Shown piece by piece: positions 1 through 7,000 of a DNA stretch of 8,189 bases (positions are counted from its first letter, which is position 1; every line of letters begins with the position of its first letter). A program made the translations under genes and the position numbers. Under the pieces are notes generated by a model. The model was not told the DNA's origin. It ran no database searches and saw nothing but the letters and a program-made list of their open reading frames with translations. The DNA comes from Candidatus Woesearchaeota archaeon (GTDB lineage: Archaea; Nanobdellota; Nanobdellia; Woesearchaeales; PXDW01). The stretch covers positions 1 through 8,189 of the forward strand of contig PXDW01000034.1 in the NCBI GenBank assembly GCA_003564925.1, written 5' to 3'.

Positions 1-138
1 GCCAAGCTTTCCGCTTATTTTCAAAAATCCGTTTTCTATGCTTTCGAGCGTTCCTCTTGCTATCTTGAATTGTGTTCCGTCCCTGTAAGGGGCTTTTACA
101 TCTTTTCCTAAAAATTCCTCAAATACGCCCAATGCCAT
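1..138 (-). CDS. Small protein of unknown function, N-terminal 46 residues (3' end outside window)
   Basis: An open frame runs from ATG at 138-136 to the left edge without a stop. It begins MALGVFEEFLGKDVKAPYRD and continues with GTQFKIARGTLESIENGFLK before the edge. The frame stays open upstream to a TAA about 55 nt away, but no better ATG exists; a TTG seven codons earlier is a weaker alternative. No Shine-Dalgarno sequence is visible before the ATG. The pattern of a short amphipathic helix followed by alternating beta-strand-like segments and a G-x-L-x(5)-GFLKxxG stretch is reminiscent of a small Sm/LSM-like barrel, but that is only a shape argument and I do not recognise the family. It is a separate transcription unit, with promoter-like elements at 188-276. 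Its use of mixed charged and hydrophobic residues is typical of a soluble cytoplasmic protein. Confidence 0.6.
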   Translation of the reverse strand, partial: MALGVFEEFLGKDVKAPYRDGTQFKIARGTLESIENGFLKISGKLG

Positions 139-187
139 TTTCGTTTCAATTGACTTCAATATTTTCGTTTCTCTCTTATTATCTCTT

Positions 188-276
188 ATTAATTTTTACC
201 AAATTACTATTTTAGTATATATTTGATTAATTATACCAAACTAATGTACTAATTACTATACTAACTAGTATATAAA
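188..276 (-). promoter_or_regulatory. Twin TATA/palindrome units upstream of the 1-138 gene
   Basis: Read on the minus strand, this stretch holds two TATA-like boxes: TTTATATA at 276-269 and AAATATATA at 224-216. Each is followed at once by an ACTA...TAGT inverted repeat: TATACTA-GT-TAGTATA at 272-257 (perfect 7+7) and TACTA-AAA-TAGTA at 217-205. Each unit then ends with TTTGGTA followed by an AATTAAT-like tail (240-226 and 203-188). The box nearer the gene would give a start near 194 and a leader of about 55 nt; the farther box would start near 247. The arrangement suggests a duplicated promoter-operator unit bound by a dimeric regulator. This is inference, because AT-rich DNA produces short inverted repeats easily. 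Confidence 0.4.
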
Positions 277-338
277 TATTTCTATTTTTAAAAAAAATAA
301 TGCTTAGAAAGTTATTTTTTGATTTTTTTTTAGACGAC

Positions 339-376
339 AAAAATTAAGTTTTTAAAAATTCATTTAAAACAAAAAT
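339..376 (-). terminator. Archaeal-type T-tract termination region for the 451-1485 gene
   Basis: On the minus strand, beginning about 75 nt after the stop codon at 451, the non-template strand carries clustered T runs: GATTTTTGTTTT at 377-366, GAATTTTT near 361-354, and TTTTTGTCG at 343-335. A further run of eight T lies at 297-290. Archaeal RNA polymerase terminates at such T-rich stretches without needing a hairpin. The exact end point cannot be read from sequence. Confidence 0.35.
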
Positions 377-450
377 CAATCAATTTTTAGAATTATAACC
401 TTGATTAATTTTTTGATAATAGAAATTTAAGAGAATAAAATTTATTTGAA

Positions 451-1485
451 TTACTTAAAAGCATTCTCTAAAATAGATATCATCTGTTTCTTTGAAGAAA
501 TATTAATTAGGCTTGTGGCCAATTCCTTGTGGCCAACTGCATTCTTAATCCACGCTGATATATCATTCCCTTTTTTCCCTACGTGTTTCCTGAAAACATT
601 TTCATCCATTATTTTCAATATATCCAGAAGCTCGAAAACATTTTTAGCTATTATTCCATCGTGGGTTCTGAAATATTTTCCAACCGGAACATCCTCATAT
701 AAGTTTTGCTTCTTTACTATCATCTTCAATTCTTCAACCATATTCTTAACATTTGTCTCATATTCATGCAACAATTGTTTTTCTTTTTCTATAACTTCTT
801 TCTGCTTCTGCCATTTCTGCTCTAAGACTTTTAATTCATTAAGTTTATTTATTATCTGTTCGTCGATTTCTTTTTTGGTGATTGGTTTTATATTTATATT
901 AAGCTCAGAAGAATGATAATTTCTCATGCCTTTGTATAGGTTTTTTTCTAAAAGGTTTTTATTAACTCCTTGTTTTTCAGTAATGCTCAATATGTCAGAA
1001 AAGAAGCCTTCTTGATTAGATGAAAAATCTATTTTATCACTTTTATGTAAATTGCTATCTTTTTTTGAAAAAATATCGGATGATTCATCAAATCCTGGAA
1101 TATCATCAGGAATATCTTTCTCATTAAGTTTATTTGAAGAATCTTCAGTTTCTTTTTTTTGTGATATTGGCGGAGGTTCCTCAATTGGCTCTAAAGGTTT
1201 CATAGAATCTTTGTTATCAGACTCTTCTTTTGAATCTTTGTTATCAGACTCTTCTTTTGAATCTTTGTTATCAGATTCTTCTTTTGAATCTTTGTTATCA
1301 GATTCTTCTTTTGAATCTTTGTTATCAGATTCTTCTTTTGGATCTTGTTCTTTATTATCTTCTTTTGCAACATCCTCAGCAAGAGGAGGCAATTCATCAG
1401 GAATATCTGTTCCTTCCGATCTATTTTTTTCTTTTTCAGAATTACTACCTTTTAATCCTCTAATCAAAGCCTTTACCAAATTCAC
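451..1485 (-). CDS. Acidic 9-residue-repeat, coiled-coil protein with a DUF5752-like C-terminal domain
   Basis: This 344-residue protein has no signal peptide or membrane segment, so it is probably cytoplasmic. In order it shows a basic N-terminal helix (residues 1-12), a charged low-complexity region with a decayed repeat (41-49) and five identical copies of KEESDNKDS (50-94), and a proline-rich linker. A short helical segment around FFSDILSITEKQG follows, then a coiled coil (about 202-260) and a C-terminal globular domain (about 265-344). That domain has the pattern YFRTHDGIIAKNVFELLDIL, then MDENVFRKHV and NDISAWIKNAVG, which resembles DUF5752, a domain of unknown function common in archaea; I recognise it from memory only. 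The motif DIPDELPPL (27-35) echoes DIPDDIPGF (about 124-132). The start is GTG at 1485-1483. Its AAGGGG lies only 1 nt away, so TTG at 1479-1477, 7 nt from the GGGG, is a credible alternative. A TATA box at 1522-1515 gives it its own promoter. Function unknown. Confidence 0.85.
   Translation of the reverse strand: MNLVKALIRGLKGSNSEKEKNRSEGTDIPDELPPLAEDVAKEDNKEQDPKEESDNKDSKEESDNKDSKEESDNKDSKEESDNKDSKEESDNKDSMKPLEPIEEPPPISQKKETEDSSNKLNEKDIPDDIPGFDESSDIFSKKDSNLHKSDKIDFSSNQEGFFSDILSITEKQGVNKNLLEKNLYKGMRNYHSSELNINIKPITKKEIDEQIINKLNELKVLEQKWQKQKEVIEKEKQLLHEYETNVKNMVEELKMIVKKQNLYEDVPVGKYFRTHDGIIAKNVFELLDILKIMDENVFRKHVGKKGNDISAWIKNAVGHKELATSLINISSKKQMISILENAFK
1205..1366 (-). repeat. 27-bp in-frame tandem repeat, five near-perfect copies plus one degenerate
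   Basis: Copies lie at 1205-1231, 1232-1258, 1259-1285, 1286-1312 and 1313-1339. A diverged sixth follows at 1340-1366, encoding KEDNKEQDP instead of KEESDNKDS. The first two copies (C-terminal in the protein) share one synonymous difference (GAG instead of GAA for glutamate) from the other three. The unit length is a multiple of three, so copy number can change without a frameshift. The encoded segment is highly charged and should be disordered. Confidence 0.95.
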
Positions 1486-1512
1486 ACCCCTTTTAGAATA
1501 TTCATATTATGC

Positions 1513-1526
1513 TATATTTAAATAGT
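1513..1526 (-). promoter_or_regulatory. TATA-box promoter of the 451-1485 gene
   Basis: The minus strand reads ACTATTTAAATATAGC, with TTTAAATA at 1522-1515. Archaeal transcription usually starts about 25 nt downstream of the box centre, here near 1492. This leaves a leader of only about 5-15 nt that still includes AAAAGGGG at 1494-1487, just ahead of the candidate GTG and TTG starts. Confidence 0.5.
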
Positions 1527-1560
1527 TTTATAACAACTCATTAGTAAATATTGTTTATTA

Positions 1561-1607
1561 AGCGCATTTTGTTGAGCTATCACTAAAAAAGTTAGAACAA
1601 ATGCAAT
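1561..1607. repeat. Imperfect hairpin sharing sequence blocks with the 1644-1685 hairpin
   Basis: GCATTTTGTT at 1564-1573 pairs with AACAAATGC at 1596-1604 (one bulged T). Inside it, CTA/TAG (1577-1579 with 1593-1595) and ACT/AGT (1582-1584 with 1590-1592) extend the stem to about 15 pairs around a five-base A loop. The element begins AGCGC, contains GTTGAGC at 1571-1577 and ends CAAATGCAAT at 1598-1607. The same three blocks occur in the same order in the hairpin element at 1643-1694. It lies between the end of the surface-protein operon and the promoter of the 451-1485 gene, so it could act in termination, RNA processing or regulation. Confidence 0.45.
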
Positions 1608-1643
1608 AATTATCGTATCTTTATAAAAATTAATAAAGTAAAA

Positions 1644-1685
1644 GCGCCATGCCTGTTGAGCAATTGCTCAACAGGTCAAGGGCGC
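1644..1685 (-). terminator. Strong two-tier hairpin ending the surface-protein operon
   Basis: The core is a perfect 24-bp palindrome at 1652-1675 (half-site CCTGTTGAGCAA), framed by GCGCC at 1644-1648 and GGCGC at 1681-1685. On the minus strand it lies about 40-80 nt after the stop of the 1727-4033 gene. It is followed at once by TTTTACTTTATT and then TTAATTTTTAT, so it looks like a stem-plus-T-tract terminator or an RNA 3'-end stabiliser. A GC-rich stem stands out in this AT-rich setting. The perfect symmetry would also suit a protein-binding operator. Confidence 0.6.
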
Positions 1686-1726
1686 AAATGCAATGAAATA
1701 TGATTTTTTGGATATTATGCAATATA

Positions 1727-4033
1727 TCATGTAAGTTCCACATAAAATGCAACTCGGTTATTGTTATTAGGTATGACATAGCCTCTAAGTGTTGCAGGGA
1801 TTCTTATTTCATAATCATATATCCCGTATTTTCCTGGCAAATTATTATTAATTTTTGTTACAAAAACTAAATCTTGAGTAGTGTCAAAAGATTGTCCTCC
1901 TTCCGAAGTATCCCATAATACACCTGTAATGAAATTGGACGTATTTGTTGAATTTACTACAGGAACATAATCCAAAGTCTTATTGTAGATAACAAATGTT
2001 TCAACTTGCCTTATAGAACCATTTAAAGTATAGGTAGTATTTAGTGAATCAGATAGGTTTGTTAAATTCAAAGCGGCATCTGCTTTTTCAAAATCTTTTA
2101 TTGATATTTGATTTGTCAGGTTTCTGCCTAAAGGGAATAGGCTTGACCAGCTTATCATGCTATCTGCATCAGCAACATACAAGTTCGCATTTATATTTGT
2201 TTCATTAAACCAGGTAAATACCGAAATATTAGAAGGATTTATCAAAACAATATTCGATTTAACCTCTCCATAATATATTGTGTAATCAGAAACGAATAAA
2301 GTTCTATTAGCTAAATTGTTTGACTCATTAAGTTCTCTTATCGTTCCATTAGTTTCATATGGCGGATCAACGACAACATGTATATTATATGAGCCAATTC
2401 TGGATAACCAGGTTGTATTAACAGTTACGCTCTCACCCATTGAGACATTTATTGTTATGTTATCTCCAATTTGCGCATCATAAGGCTCATTCTCAAAGAA
2501 CTGAACAATTACATTTGTTGCATTTTCATTCCCAATATTGTGTATTGTTGCATTTATTATAACCAGTTGATTTTCAACAGGCCTATCTGTACTGAATACA
2601 ATATCTTCACTGAATACTGCCAAATCTGGATCTGTAACATTTAATATCAAGTCATCAGGATGATGAAAGTTTCCTGCTTTGTCAAAGCACAGGATGCTCC
2701 AGTTATAATATCCTCCGGCAAGAGTTATTGTAATATTTTGAGTTATATTTTGAATAATATCGTTTCTTGTTAAACGCGCTTCATTATTCAAAATTAATGA
2801 GCAGTTTTCAATCTCACCATAAGAATCTGTAACATTAAACTCGAAGATTACAGTATTATTTATCCTTGTGCTTCTGTTTTTAGGAGATATTAAAGTTACT
2901 TTAGGAACAGCCAAATCGATATTTATATAGTTTTTGGGGCTGTCTCCTTGGTTTAAATTATCTGAATCGTCAAGGCAGGAAACAAACCAGCTATGGTTTC
3001 CCTGGGAAAGATTATATATTTCAAAATAGCTAAGTTCTCCAGAAGCCACTGTCGAATTTGTAGATTTTAAGATATCGTTGATGTATAATGCACAGCTTTT
3101 TATTCCACTAGCGTCTGTTGCATTGTAATAAAATGTTATGTTATTGTTATTCGTCCATGTATTGTTGAGAGGGCTAATCAAAGTTACATTTGGAGGGATA
3201 GTATCATTCACATATATATTATATATGGTGTAGTAATTCGCATTATCAAAGATTATGTCATCAGAATCGCAGTAGGAATAGACAGTTATATTCGAATATC
3301 CGCCGCTAATTCCTTCTACTTCCCATGTTGTTGTAATGCTGGAACCGAGGTTTATATTTCCTAAATAATGAATAGATTCATCAAGATGAACGCTTACTAT
3401 TTGGTCATGGGTAAAATTAATTTCTGCATAGCATCCTGTCCCGTCCTGTCCTCCGATTAAGGTTATATTTGCTGTAACATTAAAAATATAATCTAAAAGA
3501 ACTATTGTGTTGTTTTCTGGCTCTATTATAGTTATGTTTGTTTCGCTAGGCCTTGTTAGATTTAATATTACATCTATTTTTGTCGTTGTTGGCAGAAGTG
3601 TTCCTATGCTTATTCCATAATGAGTCGGGTCCCAGGACATGACCTTTATTATATTATTATCTGATCCTTGTATTGTAGCAGAGTATAAGCCTTTCAATGA
3701 GGGAATTGGAGGGGCATATACATAAGTAAGGACATAATCTCCGCTATTAGTATTATTTATTAAGACAGGAATTCCATTTTCAACTCCTGTTGTTCCGTCT
3801 GAATAAAATACCCTTCCCTCAATATTTCTGGGAGTTGGAGGATCCGCAAAAACAATATTTATTTGCAATAGTGATACGATAGATATCGATGATATAGAGA
3901 TAACAAAAAAAACAGCAATTAATAAAGAATAAAGCATTATATTTGATATAGGTATTTTTACGGTTTTCTTTTTATCAATCTTATTCATGCAATATTCCGG
4001 ATTTCTTGATTTTTTCATTAATTTTTTCATCAT
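1727..4033 (-). CDS. Secreted/membrane-tethered surface protein with Cna-B-like, Ig-like and CARDB-like domains
   Basis: The 768-residue product has a lysine-rich N-terminus and a hydrophobic segment (about 31-57) ending in VFA-DP at 61-65. It could be a cleaved signal peptide or a retained membrane anchor. Outside the membrane follow a Cna-B/carboxypeptidase-regulatory-like beta domain (about 69-160) and three Ig-like domains (about 165-277, 278-373, 374-467), each with one cysteine pair (201/255, 314/353, 411/449). Then come a CARDB-like domain (468-583) with the typical N-x-G-NENATN and RELNESNN motifs, and a C-terminal module (584-768) ending VAFYVELT. About 40 N-X-S/T sequons imply heavy N-glycosylation. 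The ATG overlaps the upstream stop as ATGA, so translation is probably coupled. Met16 (3988) would give a more usual short basic n-region and drop the lone Cys15. The likely role is adhesion or cell-envelope structure; the ligand is unknown. Confidence 0.9.
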   Translation of the reverse strand: MMKKLMKKSRNPEYCMNKIDKKKTVKIPISNIMLYSLLIAVFFVISISSISIVSLLQINIVFADPPTPRNIEGRVFYSDGTTGVENGIPVLINNTNSGDYVLTYVYAPPIPSLKGLYSATIQGSDNNIIKVMSWDPTHYGISIGTLLPTTTKIDVILNLTRPSETNITIIEPENNTIVLLDYIFNVTANITLIGGQDGTGCYAEINFTHDQIVSVHLDESIHYLGNINLGSSITTTWEVEGISGGYSNITVYSYCDSDDIIFDNANYYTIYNIYVNDTIPPNVTLISPLNNTWTNNNNITFYYNATDASGIKSCALYINDILKSTNSTVASGELSYFEIYNLSQGNHSWFVSCLDDSDNLNQGDSPKNYINIDLAVPKVTLISPKNRSTRINNTVIFEFNVTDSYGEIENCSLILNNEARLTRNDIIQNITQNITITLAGGYYNWSILCFDKAGNFHHPDDLILNVTDPDLAVFSEDIVFSTDRPVENQLVIINATIHNIGNENATNVIVQFFENEPYDAQIGDNITINVSMGESVTVNTTWLSRIGSYNIHVVVDPPYETNGTIRELNESNNLANRTLFVSDYTIYYGEVKSNIVLINPSNISVFTWFNETNINANLYVADADSMISWSSLFPLGRNLTNQISIKDFEKADAALNLTNLSDSLNTTYTLNGSIRQVETFVIYNKTLDYVPVVNSTNTSNFITGVLWDTSEGGQSFDTTQDLVFVTKINNNLPGKYGIYDYEIRIPATLRGYVIPNNNNRVAFYVELT
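1730..2632 (-). repeat. CARDB-like plus C-terminal module, copy in the 768-residue protein
   Basis: The CARDB-like part covers 2285-2632 and the C-terminal module 1730-2284. It shares VPVVNSTNTSNF (12 identical residues) with the other copy, and near-matches TGVLWDTSEGG, TQDLVFVTKIN and GIYDYEIRIP, ending VAFYVELT before the stop. The module follows YxIxYG in both proteins. Being exactly C-terminal and shared, it may serve attachment, export or assembly. Confidence 0.9.
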
Positions 4034-7000
4034 CTCAACTCAACGTATAATGCAACCGAGTCCTGATTGCTGTCTTTATACTTCTTCAGTTCTGAGGGAA
4101 CCCTTAATTCATAGTCATAGATGCCATAGCCGCCTTGGGATGCTGCATTTATTTCTGTTACAAAAACTATATCCTGAGTTCCGTCATACTCCAATCCACC
4201 ATCTGACGCATCCCACAATATTCCAGTAACAAAATTAGATGTGTTTGTTGAATTAACTACAGGAACATTATGTATTTCATTTGAATAGATTATGAAGGTT
4301 CTTGTGCTTCTTGGCATGTGGTCTATAGTATATGTTAAATTAACTGAGTCTGTATAACCGCTTGTTCCTAAAGCAATATCTATTTTCTCAAAATCACTTA
4401 AAGCGTCCAGTGTTGGCTGGCCTGTTATATTCCTGCCAATAGGTATTAGGCTTCCCCATAATATATTACTGTCATAATCAGCAGCGAAAACATTTCCGCT
4501 TGGATTATCAACATGCCAAGTGTAAACTGAGGTGTTGTCAGAGCCCTGTATAAGCAAGTCTCCGACACTGCTTCCGTATATAATATGCCATGCGGAAACA
4601 GTTATTATTCTGCTCGCGTTGTTGTTTGTCTCATCAAGCTCATTTATATTATTTTCAGGATCAAGTATGACCCATATCTCATGCGTTCCTAGGGATGGTG
4701 TCCATCCAATGCTTAATGTGATATTCTCACCAGAATCGAGGGAAATAATATTCTTTGTTTCAATAAGAACTCCACCTATGTTGGGATTTCCGTTATAGAA
4801 AGAAACATTAAAATTATTTGCAGAAACTCCTCCAATATTGAATACTGTTGCATTTATTGTTATGTTTTTACCCTCTTCTGGAGAAGTGTCATTAAATACT
4901 AGATAAGTTGAGTTTATGAAAAGATCTGGTCTGTTTATTGTGAAGTTTCTTGTTTCGCTTGTATTTATATTTCCAAGATCATCCCAGCACGTGACGTTCC
5001 AATAATGTACTCCGAAATCCATATCATAAACAATGGGGTTGAAGTGTCCTCCGCTTATTGCAGTAAGCCCATCAATAATTATTTCTCCACTTGGGCCTGA
5101 AACACTAAGGTTACATCCTATAGTTATGCCTGGCGCGTCGTCTGCTGTCCAATTAAACATTATATTGTAATAATTCAAAACATCATCATGTCCCGGATAT
5201 ATCAAAGTAATTAATGGGGGCTCATTATCGATCGTGAAATTCTGGTAAGGTGCTATGTCTTCATTTCCATCAGGCAAATAATCAATACATTTTACAGTCC
5301 AATTATAATCTCCGTCCTGCAGATTTTCAACCTCAAAAGAGTTAACAACATTTTCATTAACAAAATAATCTGTTTTATTTTCAACTCCATCAATGATCAA
5401 TGTACAATTTTCAAATCCATAGCCATCATAAGGTATATACTCAAAAGTTATATTTCTTGATTTTGTCCTATTATTATTTATCGGGCTGATTAAAACAACT
5501 TCCGGAGGAGCATAAACAGTAAAATTTATTGTTCCTGTATCATAAAGATTTCCTGCCTCATCTGTGCATTTTACGCTCCAGTTATAGCTTCCATCAAACA
5601 TCAGCTCCCCCCATTCAAAAACAGAGTTATTATTAAGAACGAATCCTAAATAATCTGTGCCATCTATATTTACATCGCAAACAATCTCATCTGCAAGGTT
5701 ATCGGTTACTGTGAAGCTGAAGCTTACATTATTCCAGTCTATTTCTTCGCCCTCATAAGGCGTGTGGATAATTATTTCTGGAGGTGTTGTATCTATCGTC
5801 AGTGTTCTTTCCTCTCCTTGACCTTCCAAACCTGTTGTGTCTGCTGCCCTAACATTCCATATGTATACTCCATCTTGAGTAAAGTTAACCTCAAAATAAT
5901 TTGACTCGTTGTTAATAACTGTTGAATTTGTCTGGTTAACATAGCCATTTATTATTAACTCTGCAAGCGTTATATTGTCTGGGTCGTAAGCATGGTACTC
6001 AAATATTATGTATTGATTGCTCGTAACATAATTTGGGGAAGGGCTTATGAGTGTAACTTCTGGAGGAGAAAAGCTTGTAAAGTTTCTAGTTTCACTTGTA
6101 TTAAAATTGCCGGCGCTGTCCCAGCAAGTAACGTTCCAATAATATAAACCATCTCTAGGCATCCTTATTTCTTGCGTTGTATAAGATCCGTTTTCAGAAA
6201 AGATATATGTGCTCATTTGTGTATTATTTATAGTAATATTACAAAACAGGTTTGTATCCATGTTATCTGTTACACTGTAATTAAACAATAATAAGTTTGA
6301 CCAGATTGTTTCATTGTTCTCAGGCATATAAAGCTCGATTGCCGGCTCTGTAAAATCAATGTAAAATCTTCTTACAGGAGAAGCAACATGGCTCAATCCG
6401 ACCAAATCGGTGCAATTTACTGTCCAAGTATATTCTCCTTCTTTTAATCCGGAGAGATTGAAGCTATTTTGCTCTCCGTTTATTATTGGCTCAGTATTTG
6501 TTTGGTTGAACTCGTTATTGATTATCAAGTCACATCTGCTCAATCCTGTGTTATCTGTTGGTGTGTAATAAAGAGTTATATCATTAATGTTCTGCCAATG
6601 CTCATCATCTGGAGAGTTAAGTTGTACAGAAGGAGGTTCCATTACATTTATCATTCTTGTTTCGCTTGTCGCATTGTTTCCTGCATCATCAACACAAGTT
6701 ATATTCCAATAGCTTATGCCGTCACGTATACCTGCAATATCTTTGGAAGTTGCTGTGTTGTTTGGCGCAAGGAAATCTGTTTCGCCTCTTGCTGTTCCAT
6801 TTATTATTATATTACATTGAAGATAGCTGTCAAGATTATCTGTAACATTAAAAATGAACCTGACTGTGCTTGAATCAGTCAAAAATGGGTCATCAGGAGA
6901 CATCAAGTTTATTACTGGAGGAGTATAATCAATTACAAAATTCCTTACAGGGGCCTGGGCAGAAAGATTGCTTATATCAGAGACATTAACTGTCCAGTTA

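Larger units (their letters stand above)
139..450. other. Gene-free, very AT-rich intergenic region
   Basis: No convincing reading frame is present on either strand. The right part (about 280-450) consists of A- and T-tracts downstream of the 451-1485 gene. The left part (139-280) holds the promoter-like units for the 1-138 gene. Weak inverted repeats such as AAAAAT (371-376) with ATTTTT (383-388), and AATCAA (378-383) with TTGATT (401-406), are of the size expected by chance at this composition. Confidence 0.7.

Noticed and set aside
139..450. A tRNA or small structured RNA gene
   Set aside because: No cloverleaf or GC-rich stem is visible; the inverted repeats are short and of pure A/T, as expected by chance.
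446..916. Plus-strand frame rich in F, S and I
   Set aside because: It lies fully opposite the coiled-coil and DUF5752-like region; its composition is that expected of the antisense of a lysine/glutamate-rich gene.
1205..1366. Regular 27-bp repeats that could be taken for a CRISPR array
   Set aside because: The copies abut with no spacers, keep the reading frame of a protein, and no cas gene is nearby.
1052..1525. Plus-strand frame with SFESLLSDS-type repeats
   Set aside because: It is the antisense image of the KEESDNKDS repeats, with serine/phenylalanine-rich content and no promoter or ribosome site; the minus-strand gene has coherent domains.
1561..1694. Insertion-sequence ends or an attachment site
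   Set aside because: No transposase or integrase remnant, no target-site duplication and no tRNA gene are present; the paired blocks fit short palindromic repeats or a terminator better.
4532..4798. Plus-strand frame opposite the CARDB/C-terminal region of the giant gene, and similar short plus-strand frames at 3987-4229, 6469-6873, 6968-7162, 7330-7515, 7565-7750 and 7902-8186
   Set aside because: All are antisense to strongly supported repeats of the surface genes and show no recognisable protein pattern of their own.
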